Shown here: positions 51,992 through 61,678 of the stretch, one piece after another | Layout: each line of letters opens with the position of its first letter | Position numbering within the stretch: position 1 is the first letter of the stretch | Origin: Spirosoma utsteinense | GTDB lineage: Bacteria; Bacteroidota; Bacteroidia; Cytophagales; Spirosomataceae | Direction: 5' to 3' | Length of the DNA: 64,000 bases | Assembly (NCBI RefSeq): GCF_014282275.1 | Contig: NZ_VFIA01000002.1 | Coordinates: 124,001-188,000 of the forward strand | The notes under the pieces: model-generated | Seen by the model: only the letters and a program-made list of their open reading frames with translations | The model's database searches: none | Told to the model about the DNA's origin: nothing | Made by a program: the position numbers and the translations under genes

Positions 51992-52320
51992 ACCAATCTA
52001 CTGATTGGCCGATTTATACGGATAAAAAGATGCCAGAATGCGGCCTGAACAGGCGGTGCTGTCTCTCAACGAGCGCAACGACCATTCAACGAACTGGTTC
52101 AATCCCGACTCATGGCCATTGTGAGAGAGCTATCTACTACTTTAGCGAACGAAAACCAGACCAATCAGCTACAACTACACAGCTAGTCCGCAAAGTACAT
52201 AAACTCACGAAACGGTTTTCCACTTTGAGCGTGCTGTTGTTCGAGGTTGTTCTGTTACTTTGAAGTCCTTTTCCTGAACAGTACGCTTCGTTGGCAGCCC
52301 TGTAGGCTACTTTTATAACT
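51992..52320. other. Intergenic stretch between divergent genes, no gene supported
   Basis: Open frames here (for example 52030-52263) have unlikely composition. A protein-like tail reading RPFNELVQSRLMAIVRELST lies in another frame near 52080-52180 but has no upstream start; it may be a gene remnant. Confidence 0.4.
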
Positions 52321-52959
52321 ATGTTAAAAAACAGATTTTTATTAGGCGGTTTGGCGCTCCTGCTGGTAGTGGTGCTTTACTACGCTTTTTTTGACAACGG
52401 CACCTCAGCCGATGGGCTGGCCGCCATAACGGACCCTCGCGCTTACCAACAGCAGATGGATACAGCCCGTAGCGAGAAAGACCGCTCTTTACGTACCAGT
52501 GCCGACTCACCTTTACCTGACAAAGCAAACTTCAAAGGCCTCGTCTACTTCAAACCTGACCTAACTTATCGGGTAACCGCCCGGCTTGAGCCCTTTGCCG
52601 ATAAGACCCAGAAACTGGTTGTTCGAATGAGCGACGGAAGCGAGGAAGTGTACGAGAAATTCGCCCATGTCGTCTTCAGCCTGAATGGTGAAACCTGCCG
52701 ACTGCTGGTTGTCAAGTTCGATGATACCTATTCGATTCTGTTTCGCGATGTGACTTCCGGCAAAGAAACCTATGGGGGTGGTCGTTATCTCGAACTTGCC
52801 CCGTCAGATATGATCGATAACCGTGCCATTCTTGATTTCAACAAAGCGTATAACCCCTATTGCGCCTATAATCCCAGCTATGCCTGTCCACTTCCCCCCG
52901 CCGAGAATACGCTGAAGACCGCCGTCAACGCGGGGGAACGGTATGTAGCCCATGACTAA
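52321..52959 (+). CDS. DUF1684 membrane-anchored protein
   Basis: A 212-residue protein with one N-terminal membrane helix (about 6-23) and a DUF1684 domain whose C-terminal core is unmistakable: FRDVTSGKETYGGGRYLEL, then DFNKAYNPYCAYNPSYACPLPP with conserved Tyr, Asn, Pro and two Cys. The function of the family is not established. Probably periplasm-facing. Transcribed towards pheT but 205 bp from it. Confidence 0.85.
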   Translation: MLKNRFLLGGLALLLVVVLYYAFFDNGTSADGLAAITDPRAYQQQMDTARSEKDRSLRTSADSPLPDKANFKGLVYFKPDLTYRVTARLEPFADKTQKLVVRMSDGSEEVYEKFAHVVFSLNGETCRLLVVKFDDTYSILFRDVTSGKETYGGGRYLELAPSDMIDNRAILDFNKAYNPYCAYNPSYACPLPPAENTLKTAVNAGERYVAHD

Positions 52960-53103
52960 TGGCGGGCTTTTTCTGACCGGTTACGGGTACAGCGTCAAGA
53001 ATGCCAGATCAGAAAAGGTGTCCAGGAAAAATTGATCCCGTTAAATCAACAAATAGGCGTATTCGGCTAGTGGCCCTGTAATCACCAGGCAACTGGCGGT
53101 GTT

Positions 53104-53139
53104 TTGTGCTGACTGCCCGCCAACTTTCCCATATCTTTG
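53104..53139 (+). promoter_or_regulatory. Promoter of pheT
   Basis: TATCTTTG (53132-53139) matches TAnnTTTG and TTG (53104-53106) lies 25 bp upstream, slightly long. The predicted start is about 20 nt before the pheT ATG. Confidence 0.5.
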
Positions 53140-53164
53140 TAGCTTTTATTCGCTATGCTGCCGT

Positions 53165-55654
53165 ATGGAAGTTTCCTATAAGTGGTTAAAAGAGTTTATT
53201 GAGTTGCCAGAATCGCCCGAAGAAGTTGGCAAACTATTGACCGGAACGGGCCTGGAAGTTGAAGCAATTGACAAGATTGGACCGTCTGGTGAACCTACCC
53301 AGGCAAATGGTCTGGAAGGGGTTGTTATTGGCGAAGTACTCAGCTGTACCAAGCATCCCGACGCCGATAAATTGAGCCTGACAACGGTAGATGTTGGTAC
53401 CGGCCAGCCCCTGCCGATCGTTTGTGGAGCCCCTAATGTAGCAGCCGGGCAAAAGGTTGTTGTTGCGCTGGTTGGGGCTACCCTGCACCCCACCTCCGGA
53501 GAACCCTTCCAGATTAAAAAAGCCAAGATCCGCGGTGCCGTTTCAGAAGGCATGATTTGCGCTGAAGACGAAATAGGCCTGGGAACGTCACACGCGGGAA
53601 TCATTGTGCTGGACCCAAACACCCCGGCGGCCCAGTTACCGAATGGTACCCCTGCTGATCAATACTTCGATGTTTCACCCGATTACCGCATCAGCATAGG
53701 CCTCACGCCTAACCGCATCGATGCGGCCTCTCACCTGGGTGTAGCCCGCGATCTGCGCGCCGTTCTGAGCCGCCCTCTCCGCTGGAATAGCCCGGATGCA
53801 TTCAGCGTGCAGAACCATGACCTGACGCTCGACGTGCGAGTCGACGACACGGTAGCCTGCCCTCGCTATACCGGACTGACGATCAGTGGCCTGACGGTCA
53901 GAGAATCGCCCGACTGGTTAAAGCAGCGGCTGCTAAGCATCGGCCTTAACCCGATCAATAACATTGTCGACATAACCAACTTCGTTTGCCATGACCTTGG
54001 CCAGCCACTGCACGCCTTCGATGCAGATAAAATTGCGGGGGGTCAGGTTATCGTCAAAACGTTGCCTGAGGGTACGCCCTTTGTAACGCTCGACGGTGTT
54101 GAACGAAAACTGACGGCTACAGACCTGATGATCTGTGACGCCGGAAAACCGATGTGCATCGCGGGAGTGTTCGGTGGTCAGTTTTCGGGCGTAACGGCGC
54201 AGACGACGCGTATTTTTCTGGAATCGGCTTATTTTTCACCCATGTCGGTTCGAAAAACCGCTCAGCATCATGGTCTCAAAACCGATGCATCTTTCCGGTT
54301 TGAGCGAGGCACCGATCCAAACATGCCGGTTACAGCGCTCAAGCGGGCTGCTTTGCTTATTCAGGAGGTAGCCGGTAGTCTGAACGACCAGGGAACGCAG
54401 CATCCGGGCGTGATCAGTTCGGACATAACCGATTTGTATCCCGCCCCTGTAGCGCCATTTCGGGTGCCGGTACGCTATCGTAATGTGGACCGATTGATTG
54501 GGATTAAGATCGAGTATGCGGAGATTCACCGTATCCTGGAAGCATTGGATATTCAGGTTGAGGGCCAGACGAACGATGGGTTTGTGGCGGTTGTGCCTCC
54601 CTACCGGGTGGACGTAACGCGGGAGGCCGATGTGATCGAAGAGATTCTTCGGATTTACGGCCTGGACAACGTGCCGCTGTCGACGAACCTGTCGGCCGAT
54701 TCGCTTTCCGAGTTTCCCAAAATCGACCCCGACCAGTGGCAAAGCCGCGTAGGACAGCTGATGGCGGCCAACGGTTTCCACGAGATACTGACCCTTTCGC
54801 TCACCCGACCTGCTTACCACGATGCTATCCGGGCCAGCCTACCCGGTACAGACGTAACCTTGCTTAACCCCCTGAGCGAGGAGCTATCGGTCATGCGGCA
54901 GACACTCCTGTTCTCCAGCCTGGAAACACTGGTTTATAATCTGAACCGGCGGCAGAAAGACCTCAAATTGTTTGAATTCGGCAAAGTTTATCACAAGACT
55001 GTAACAGATAGCGGCACCACAAAATATGTGGAGCGGATGCGGTTGAGTGTTGCCCTAACGGGAAATCAGCAGGCCGAAAGCTGGCTACAAAAAAGCCAGC
55101 CTGTCAGCTTTCATGACCTGTCAACGGCCGTTCAGCGGATCCTCAACCTGTTCCGAATCAGATCTTTTGAGACCCAACCCGCCGATCCAAACCTGTTTCA
55201 ATATGGCTTGACTTACGTGGTCAACAAGAAACCAATGGTTAGTTTAGGCCTGATAAAGGGAAAACTGACGAAGCTGGTCGATCTGAAGCAGCCGGTTTTC
55301 TACGCCGACTTCGACTGGAGCGCCCTCATCAAGGCAGCGGGCAGCAAGGTGCGGTACCAGGAAGTCTCCCGCTTCCCCGACGTCCGGCGGGACCTGTCGC
55401 TGGTTCTGGACAAGGAAATCACGTTCGAGCAGATTAGCCGGCTGGCCTATCAAACCGAGCGGAAACTATTGCGTTCAATAAATACTTTTGATGTGTTCGA
55501 CGGTGAGCAGCTCGGGATAGGTAAAAAATCATATTCTGTCAGTTTCGTACTTCAAGACCCGGCTCAAACGCTGACCGATGCTACCATCGATAAGACGATG
55601 CAGCGGTTGATGAGCACTTTTGAAAAAGAGTTAGGAGCGGTAATTCGCAAATAA
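53165..55654 (+). CDS. pheT: Phenylalanine-tRNA ligase beta subunit
   Basis: An 829-residue subunit of the alpha2-beta2 enzyme. MEVSYKWLKEFIELP is the classic start (ATG 53165). In order: a tRNA-binding EMAP-like domain (about 39-150, KHPDADKLSLTTVDVG), B3/4 editing domain (about 215-390), B5 domain (about 440-510, VPPYRVDVTREADVIEEILR), a catalytic-like core, and the C-terminal ferredoxin-fold anticodon-binding domain (about 735-829, YQEVSRFPDVRRDLSLVLDK). It heads the run pheT - zapB-like - zapA - rny. Confidence 0.97.
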   Translation: MEVSYKWLKEFIELPESPEEVGKLLTGTGLEVEAIDKIGPSGEPTQANGLEGVVIGEVLSCTKHPDADKLSLTTVDVGTGQPLPIVCGAPNVAAGQKVVVALVGATLHPTSGEPFQIKKAKIRGAVSEGMICAEDEIGLGTSHAGIIVLDPNTPAAQLPNGTPADQYFDVSPDYRISIGLTPNRIDAASHLGVARDLRAVLSRPLRWNSPDAFSVQNHDLTLDVRVDDTVACPRYTGLTISGLTVRESPDWLKQRLLSIGLNPINNIVDITNFVCHDLGQPLHAFDADKIAGGQVIVKTLPEGTPFVTLDGVERKLTATDLMICDAGKPMCIAGVFGGQFSGVTAQTTRIFLESAYFSPMSVRKTAQHHGLKTDASFRFERGTDPNMPVTALKRAALLIQEVAGSLNDQGTQHPGVISSDITDLYPAPVAPFRVPVRYRNVDRLIGIKIEYAEIHRILEALDIQVEGQTNDGFVAVVPPYRVDVTREADVIEEILRIYGLDNVPLSTNLSADSLSEFPKIDPDQWQSRVGQLMAANGFHEILTLSLTRPAYHDAIRASLPGTDVTLLNPLSEELSVMRQTLLFSSLETLVYNLNRRQKDLKLFEFGKVYHKTVTDSGTTKYVERMRLSVALTGNQQAESWLQKSQPVSFHDLSTAVQRILNLFRIRSFETQPADPNLFQYGLTYVVNKKPMVSLGLIKGKLTKLVDLKQPVFYADFDWSALIKAAGSKVRYQEVSRFPDVRRDLSLVLDKEITFEQISRLAYQTERKLLRSINTFDVFDGEQLGIGKKSYSVSFVLQDPAQTLTDATIDKTMQRLMSTFEKELGAVIRK

Positions 55655-55689
55655 GTATAAACCACCCTTTTCTATGCGGTAGATTAACA

Positions 55690-56076
55690 TTGGCAATCCC
55701 TGTTTCCATTGGTTACCTAAAAAAAGAGCCCACACCCGTGATTAATGAGAACGAACTTTTTGCTGCTTTCAACCGGCTCGAACGAAAAGTCGAGTCGATG
55801 AAAAGTGCGTACGAGGCTGCTAAAGAGCGGGCTGAGGGATTACAGGAAGCAAATAACACCCTGCGCAAGAAAAATCGGGAACAGGAAGCGGAGTTAAAAC
55901 AGTTACAGAAAAAACAAAGTAATTCAGAAAAAATCGCGTCAAAGTCAAAAGATTTTGGTAAGATTGTGAATAACAATCTGTCTGGAACAGATACGAATGC
56001 CGAATTAAAGCAACAACTCGACGAGTATATCCGGGAATTGGAACGGTGTATTGCTCACTTGAGTAGTTTGTCATAA
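55690..56076 (+). CDS. ZapB-like coiled-coil protein
   Basis: A coiled-coil protein of up to 128 residues, rich in Glu, Lys, Gln and Asn, with heptads from about 20 to 85 (LFAAFNRLERKVESMKSAYE, LRKKNREQEAELKQL). No ATG is available: the frame opens at TTG 55690, and GTG 55738 (MINENELFAAF) is an equally good start. It lies between pheT and zapA on the same strand, so a ZapB-like division role together with ZapA is a reasonable inference, though sequence similarity of coiled coils proves little. Confidence 0.7.
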   Translation: MAIPVSIGYLKKEPTPVINENELFAAFNRLERKVESMKSAYEAAKERAEGLQEANNTLRKKNREQEAELKQLQKKQSNSEKIASKSKDFGKIVNNNLSGTDTNAELKQQLDEYIRELERCIAHLSSLS

Positions 56077-56120
56077 ACCCAAACAGGCTCCAGGGCTAAG
56101 ACCCTGTGTAAGCCGACGTA

Positions 56121-56411
56121 GTGATGGAAGAACTGCCTATTCGCGTAAAGATTGCTGACCGGCACTACAAACTGTTTGTAGAGCCGGAGTCAGAAGCTAT
56201 CGTGCGCGAAGCCGTCAAGCTGATTCAGGAAGAGTTCGAGCGGTATAAAAACATGGGCGTTAACGACACGCAGGAGGCTTTAGCCAGGGTTGCCTTCAAT
56301 TGTTTAGTTACGAAATTGCGAGGAGACCGACAGTTACAGCGATTACAACAAATGGTGTTTGACAAAATAACTCAGTTAGACCAGGTTGTCACGCCGGTCA
56401 GTACAACATAA
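56121..56411 (+). CDS. zapA: Cell division protein ZapA
   Basis: A 96-residue ZapA. The N-terminal head IRVKIADRHYKLFVEPESEAIVREA is followed by a coiled-coil helix with ARVAFNCLVTKL. ZapA cross-links FtsZ filaments at the Z ring. The first codons offer ATG 56121 or 56124. It is 44 bp after the coiled-coil gene and 106 bp before rny, a placement recalled as conserved in Bacteroidota. Confidence 0.9.
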   Translation: MMEELPIRVKIADRHYKLFVEPESEAIVREAVKLIQEEFERYKNMGVNDTQEALARVAFNCLVTKLRGDRQLQRLQQMVFDKITQLDQVVTPVSTT

Positions 56412-56517
56412 CTAACGGCGGAACAATCACCCCTACAATACCCCGAGTTGGTGCTATCAGGCAACCGTATCGCGGCAGGTTGACGATTTATTTGTTCAAC
56501 CCTAACGATATAGTCCA

Positions 56518-58128
56518 ATGGACATCCCAATTTGGTTACTTATTCTTGCTGTCCTCGGTGGGGGCGGCATTGGCATATTAATTGGCCGCCAGAGCATGGC
56601 GGGCGTTCGTGCAAAACACGAGCAGGAAGCGGAAGAGAAAGCCGCTATGATTTTAAAAAATGCGGAACTACAGGCCGAAACGATCAGGAAAGATCGTATT
56701 CTGGAAGCCAAAGAAAAGTATTTGAAGCTGAAAACAGAGTTTGAAGAAACGAGCAATCAAAAGCGGAATGTGCTCCTTCAAAATGAAAATAAACTTAAAC
56801 AGCGCGAGCAGCAACTCAATCAACAGGCCGATCATCAAAAGAACCGCGAGAACGAACTAAACCAGCTGAAGAATGAAATAGGTCAGCAAAAAAATGGCCT
56901 TACTCAGCAAATTGACGCGCTTACTAAACGCAAAGAAGACGTTGACCGCCGTCAGCAGGAAGCCGATCGTATGCTGTCAGATCAGCTGGCGCAGCTTGAA
57001 AAAATTGCCGGCCTTTCTGCCGACCAGGCGCGCGATCAACTCATCGACAACCTGAAGGCTGAAGCCGAAACGCGGGCGTCGTCTTACATCAAGAATATCG
57101 TTGAAGAAGCGAAGCTTACTGCCACTAAAGAAGCGAAGAAGGTAGTTATTGAAACCATACAGCGCACCGCTACAGAACACGCAATCGAAAACTGCGTATC
57201 GGTCTTTAATATCGAATCGGACGACGTAAAAGGGAAAGTAATTGGCCGCGAGGGACGTAACATACGGGCGCTCGAAGCGGCTACCGGCGTCGAAATCATT
57301 GTAGACGATACCCCGGAAGCGATCATAATTTCTGGCTTCGATCCTGTCCGGCGTGAAATTGCCCGTCTGTCGCTGCATAGACTGGTTCAGGATGGCCGTA
57401 TTCACCCAGCCCGGATCGAGGAGATCGTGGCGAAGACCCGCAAAAACATCGAGGACGAAATTGTCGAAATTGGTGAGCGTACGGTTATCGACCTCGGTAT
57501 TCACGGCCTTCATCCGGAGTTGATCAAAATGATTGGACGGATGCGGTTCCGATCTTCCTACGGGCAAAACCTGCTGCAACACTCACGCGAAGTAGCAAAA
57601 TTATGCGCCACCATGGCGGCTGAACTGGGCCTGAACGCCAAGCTGGCTAAACGCGCGGGTCTGCTTCACGATATTGGTAAAGTATGGCCTGAAGAAGCGG
57701 AGCTGCCCCATGCTATTCTGGGCATGGAGCTGGCGAAAAAGTACAAGGAGAATCCCGAAGTCATTAACGCCATTGGCGCTCACCACGACGAAATCGAGAT
57801 GACCAGTATGATCTCACCGATCGTGCAGGTGTGTGATGCGGTATCAGGTTCGCGGCCGGGAGCCCGACGCGAGATGATGGAGTCCTACATCCGGCGGTTG
57901 AAAGAACTCGAAGAACTGGCAGGCAGCTTTCCCGGCGTAACGAAATGCTATGCTATTCAGGCTGGCCGTGAACTACGCATCATGGTTGATGCAGACCACG
58001 TATCGGATGATCGGGCTGGGGTGCTTTCCTACGAGATTTCGCAAAAAATCGAGAAAGAGATGCAGTATCCTGGCCAGATCAAAGTAACCGTTATTCGGGA
58101 GATGCGGGCTGTAGCCTACGCGAAATAG
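56518..58128 (+). CDS. rny: Ribonuclease Y
   Basis: A 536-residue membrane-anchored endoribonuclease that starts mRNA decay. It has an N-terminal membrane helix (about 5-22), a long coiled coil (about 30-210), a KH RNA-binding domain (about 225-290, [22 protein letters not shown]) and an HD domain (about 350-445, [28 protein letters not shown] with the HD pair). All domains are complete. Confidence 0.97.
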   Translation: MDIPIWLLILAVLGGGGIGILIGRQSMAGVRAKHEQEAEEKAAMILKNAELQAETIRKDRILEAKEKYLKLKTEFEETSNQKRNVLLQNENKLKQREQQLNQQADHQKNRENELNQLKNEIGQQKNGLTQQIDALTKRKEDVDRRQQEADRMLSDQLAQLEKIAGLSADQARDQLIDNLKAEAETRASSYIKNIVEEAKLTATKEAKKVVIETIQRTATEHAIENCVSVFNIESDDVKGKVIGREGRNIRALEAATGVEIIVDDTPEAIIISGFDPVRREIARLSLHRLVQDGRIHPARIEEIVAKTRKNIEDEIVEIGERTVIDLGIHGLHPELIKMIGRMRFRSSYGQNLLQHSREVAKLCATMAAELGLNAKLAKRAGLLHDIGKVWPEEAELPHAILGMELAKKYKENPEVINAIGAHHDEIEMTSMISPIVQVCDAVSGSRPGARREMMESYIRRLKELEELAGSFPGVTKCYAIQAGRELRIMVDADHVSDDRAGVLSYEISQKIEKEMQYPGQIKVTVIREMRAVAYAK

Positions 58129-58142
58129 ATTTGTTTTAACAG

Positions 58143-58194
58143 GAACGCGGTTCAAACGGACTTAAACATAGTTTTATCCGTTCGGACCGCGTTC
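58143..58194 (+). terminator. Hairpin after rny
   Basis: GAACGCGGT (58143-58151) and ACCGCGTTC (58186-58194) pair, with a second inner stem AACGGA / TCCGTT. Only a short T-rich tail follows. Confidence 0.6.
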
Positions 58195-58228
58195 TTATCA
58201 TTTCATGCAAAGTTTACTTAATTGATAG

Positions 58229-58888
58229 ATGGATTTCCTGACCACTGCCTTACTTCTACTCGTCGGTACTGGTGCCGGCGTTGCGCTGGCCAATGCACTA
58301 CGCAACCGATCGGGGATTACGGATGTCCGGCGCGACTCGGTAATTCTGCTGGAGCGAATTGAGAAAGTGTTTAAGGTCGTAATGGCAGAGGGGTATTTTT
58401 CGGAGATCTATAATTACCAGGACCAGAAAAAAATCCTGTATCTGCTCAACGATCCTAAAAAGGCAATGGTCATTGCCAAGTCGAAAGTGCTGGTTGGCTT
58501 CGATTTCGCTAAAGTACGCTTCCGGGCCGCCGAAAACGGCGAGAAAACACTCGTTATTGAAGCCTTCCCCGAACCGGAAGTCCTCTCGATCGACACCGAC
58601 TACAAATTCTATGACATACAGGCCGGCTACCTTAATCACTTTAGTGGCGAAGATTACACTAAAATTCTGGATGAGGCAAAGCAGGCTATGAACGACCGGG
58701 CTATGCAGAGTGATCTTCCCAAGATTGCCAATAATCAAATCCAGTACATGATGTACCAACTGGCCAGTTCGATGGGCTGGCAGTTGCAGCTACCCGAGGC
58801 CGAACAACGGCAACTGGAAGCGTTGAAAGCTAAAACGGAGGCAGAAGCATCGCTACCAAAACTTCTCAAGACCGGTACCCCTACCTAG
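58229..58888 (+). CDS. DUF4230 protein
   Basis: A 219-residue protein with an N-terminal membrane helix (about 5-22) and a DUF4230 domain: VILLERIEKVFKVVMAEGYF, SKVLVGFDFAKVRF, and PEPEVLSIDTDYKFYDIQAG. The tail is Gln/Ala/Lys-rich. The family has no established function. Separated from rny by a hairpin. Confidence 0.85.
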   Translation: MDFLTTALLLLVGTGAGVALANALRNRSGITDVRRDSVILLERIEKVFKVVMAEGYFSEIYNYQDQKKILYLLNDPKKAMVIAKSKVLVGFDFAKVRFRAAENGEKTLVIEAFPEPEVLSIDTDYKFYDIQAGYLNHFSGEDYTKILDEAKQAMNDRAMQSDLPKIANNQIQYMMYQLASSMGWQLQLPEAEQRQLEALKAKTEAEASLPKLLKTGTPT

Positions 58889-59016
58889 GGATGCCAGAAG
58901 ATCTTAACGGAACCAGGAGTACCGCCACACGATGGAGTATTCGACTGGTTTGTGTATAGTCGCAACATCCGGCCTTATTCCTCTGTTACTCGGGTAGTTC
59001 ATCCCATAACCAGGCT

Positions 59017-61008
59017 ATGAAATTACACTACCTGTTGTTTCTGCTCCCTTTGTTTGTCAACGCTCAATCGGATAGGGATGGCGGAGCGGTTTGCCGAACG
59101 GGGAAACTACGCAGTCAGGAGCGGCTGGCTACCAATCCCAAAGCGCGCCTGGCCTATCCTGGCGATGCATCGATTGACGTCACTTATTACGGGCTTGCTA
59201 TTCATCTTACCCACAGCCCCAACTACCTGCGCGCGTCGGCAACCATAACACTCAAAAGTACAGTTGCCAACCTGACTAGTTTCTTTCTGGATCTCAATTC
59301 GACTTCGGCCATTACCGGCGAAGGATTACGGGTCGATTCGGTTAAGGCGGGTACGCAGCACCTGGTTTATCAGTTTGCTCAAAATAAGCTGGTCGTTACC
59401 CCGGCTCAGCCATTGGCCAACGGCCAGGCAGTAACGTTAACGGTGTTCTATCAGGGTATTCCCAACAGTCGCGACCTGGGCAGTTTTCGGTTTAGCACGC
59501 ATGAACGAACCAGCGAACCCGCCATCTGGAGTTTGAGCGAACCCTATGGCGCACCAGACTGGTTTCCCTGCCGGGACTCCCCCGCCGACAAAGCGGACTC
59601 ATCCTCCGTACGCATTACGGCTCCGGCACGATTTGTTTCCGTTTCCAATGGTACACTCGTCAGCACGACCGACAATCCCGACGGTACCCGAACGTATCAT
59701 TGGCGAAACAGCTACCCTATTGCACAATACCTGATTTCGGTAGCGCTGTCTAACTATGAACGGTACGACACCCCCGTTACGCAGGCTGGACAGCTCCTGC
59801 CCGTTACCCATTATATCTACCCGGAGGTACTGCCTTTGGTACGCGCCAATCTTGACCTGACACCTGCTATGCTTCGGTTATTTACGGAGCGGTTTGGTCC
59901 TTATCCATTCCTTCGGGAGAAGTACGGCCATGCACAGATAGGCCAGGGCAACGGCGGTATGGAACACCAAACGATCAGTTCGATGGAAGAACGGGCACTC
60001 ACCCCTACCGTGATTGCCCACGAACTGGCCCATCAGTGGTTCGGCGATAAGATCACTTGCCGCGATTGGCAAAATATCTGGCTCAATGAAGGATTTGCTT
60101 CCTACGCCGAAGCCGTTTATGCCGAGTCGGTTAGCGGGCGGGCTGGCTACCTGGCAACCATGAACGCATTTGCAGCCCGTGCCCGGAATGCCAGCGGAAG
60201 CATCTACGTGCAGGACATCAGCAACTTCGCGAATATCTTCAATAGCAACCGTAGCTACGCAAAAGGAGCAACGGTGTTACACATGCTGCGCGGTATCGTG
60301 GGCGACAGCACCTTTTTTCGTATTCTCCGTACCTATACGGCAGCTCCGGCTGTCGCGTATGGCACAGCCGTTACGGAAGATTTTCAGGCCATTGCCCAGC
60401 AGGTATCAGGACAGGACCTGGCGTACTTCTTCAGGCAATGGATTTACGGAGAAGGGTACCCAACCTACCGCGTGACAGTTTCAGATGGCACGTCGGCAAA
60501 CACGACTACTGTCCGGCTGGAACAGCGTAACGGTGTGGCCAGCGCCCCCCTGTCGTTTACCATGCCAATACAAGTCCGGATTCAATCGGCAGCGGGCGAC
60601 ACTACGGTTAGCGTAGTAAACAATCGTACCGACCAAACATTTCTACTACCCAGCCGGGGAAAGGTTACAGGTGTGGTGATCGATCCTGACAACTGGATTT
60701 TGAAAACGGTAGAATCGACAACACTCGTTATTACGGCTGCATCAGAGCCGTCGTTGAATTCGTTTCGCGTGTACCCCAATCCCACCGCCGATGCGCTGAC
60801 CGTCGATTTCGCTACGTCTACAGTGGGGCCGACAACCCTGTTACTGACCAATATGCTTGGCCAACGGGTTCACACACGGATAGAGCAAAAACTCCTGCCG
60901 GGTAACCACACCCGAACCTTCGACCTTACAGGCTTGTCTGCGGGTCAGTACACGGTGCTGCTACAAACGCCGGATGGATCGCAAAGCCGGGTAGTTCTGG
61001 TGCGATAG
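59017..61008 (+). CDS. Secreted M1-family aminopeptidase with T9SS sorting domain
   Basis: A 663-residue metallopeptidase. Signal peptide (1-17, ending VNAQ). The M1 N-terminal beta domain is at about 45-240, the GGMEHQT exopeptidase motif at about 313, and the zinc site HELAH at 335-339 with Glu358 in WLNEGFASY (HExxH-18-E). A type A T9SS sorting domain occupies about 580-663 (FRVYPNPTADALTVDF, LSAGQYTVLLQTPDGSQSRVVL). It removes N-terminal amino acids from peptides outside the cell. No M1 C-terminal ERAP-like domain is present. Confidence 0.92.
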   Translation: MKLHYLLFLLPLFVNAQSDRDGGAVCRTGKLRSQERLATNPKARLAYPGDASIDVTYYGLAIHLTHSPNYLRASATITLKSTVANLTSFFLDLNSTSAITGEGLRVDSVKAGTQHLVYQFAQNKLVVTPAQPLANGQAVTLTVFYQGIPNSRDLGSFRFSTHERTSEPAIWSLSEPYGAPDWFPCRDSPADKADSSSVRITAPARFVSVSNGTLVSTTDNPDGTRTYHWRNSYPIAQYLISVALSNYERYDTPVTQAGQLLPVTHYIYPEVLPLVRANLDLTPAMLRLFTERFGPYPFLREKYGHAQIGQGNGGMEHQTISSMEERALTPTVIAHELAHQWFGDKITCRDWQNIWLNEGFASYAEAVYAESVSGRAGYLATMNAFAARARNASGSIYVQDISNFANIFNSNRSYAKGATVLHMLRGIVGDSTFFRILRTYTAAPAVAYGTAVTEDFQAIAQQVSGQDLAYFFRQWIYGEGYPTYRVTVSDGTSANTTTVRLEQRNGVASAPLSFTMPIQVRIQSAAGDTTVSVVNNRTDQTFLLPSRGKVTGVVIDPDNWILKTVESTTLVITAASEPSLNSFRVYPNPTADALTVDFATSTVGPTTLLLTNMLGQRVHTRIEQKLLPGNHTRTFDLTGLSAGQYTVLLQTPDGSQSRVVLVR

Positions 61009-61022
61009 TAGCTTTCTCATTT

Positions 61023-61475
61023 ATGAAAAAGCGTCTCGTTCTGCTACTAAGTATACTGATTGTCCCTGGTGTGATGTTTGGTCAGGACAGGTTAGGGATC
61101 ATCCGACATAACCACCTGGCTATTCATGTGAAAGATGTGCCGACGAGCACTGTGTTTTACCGCGATGTACTGGGGTTGAAATCGATACCGGTACCTGATA
61201 ATCTGAAGCTTACCCGTGCCTGGTTCGACATTGGAGACGGCCAGCAGATTCACCTGTTAAATGGTCGCACCGAAACTATAACCCACGACCGCAATGGCAG
61301 TCATTACGCCTTGTTCGTGGAAGATATCGACAAGTCGGAGCAGTTTTTAAAGAGCAAAAACATTCCCTATCACCGGCAGGTACGTTTCGATGGAGTCGTG
61401 CAGATCTACTTCTCCGATCCAGACGGTTATTTGTTTGAATTGAATCCAGGTAAGAAATCAACGGCAGGGTATTAG
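61023..61475 (+). CDS. Exported VOC (glyoxalase-like) protein
   Basis: A 150-residue protein with a clear signal peptide (1-20, ending MFGQ) and one VOC domain (about 28-142): NHLAIHVKDVPTSTVFYRDV, SHYALFVEDID, and YFSDPDGYLFELNP with the metal-ligand Glu. VOC proteins are usually cytoplasmic, so export is notable. It starts 14 bp after the M1 peptidase stop and is probably co-transcribed. Confidence 0.88.
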   Translation: MKKRLVLLLSILIVPGVMFGQDRLGIIRHNHLAIHVKDVPTSTVFYRDVLGLKSIPVPDNLKLTRAWFDIGDGQQIHLLNGRTETITHDRNGSHYALFVEDIDKSEQFLKSKNIPYHRQVRFDGVVQIYFSDPDGYLFELNPGKKSTAGY

Positions 61476-61621
61476 GTTTCACGCACGAGCTAATCATACG
61501 TAAAAATAGGCCTCTCTTCCTCTTTCCGGCTTAAGTTAACATCTACCTGGTCCACTGAATCAGTTGTCGAATAATCCTGCTAACAATTTTGGGTAAACGG
61601 AGTTTTTATAGCATAAGTAAA

Positions 61622-61653
61622 GCAGTCTGATTCTGTCAAGATCAGGCTGTTTT
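61622..61653 (+). terminator. Probable terminator after the VOC gene
   Basis: CAGTCTGAT pairs with ATCAGGCTG (one G-T pair), followed by TTTT. It lies 25 bp before the glycosyltransferase start. Confidence 0.45.
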
Positions 61654-61678
61654 CATGTAATCTCTCTGACTAACCTTT

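Noticed and set aside
52030..52263. 77-codon frame before the DUF1684 gene
   Set aside because: Cys/Arg/Thr-skewed composition, no ribosome-binding site and no family resemblance.
56412..56517. 6S RNA gene between zapA and rny
   Set aside because: At 106 bp it is too short, and no long imperfect hairpin with a central bubble can be folded by eye.
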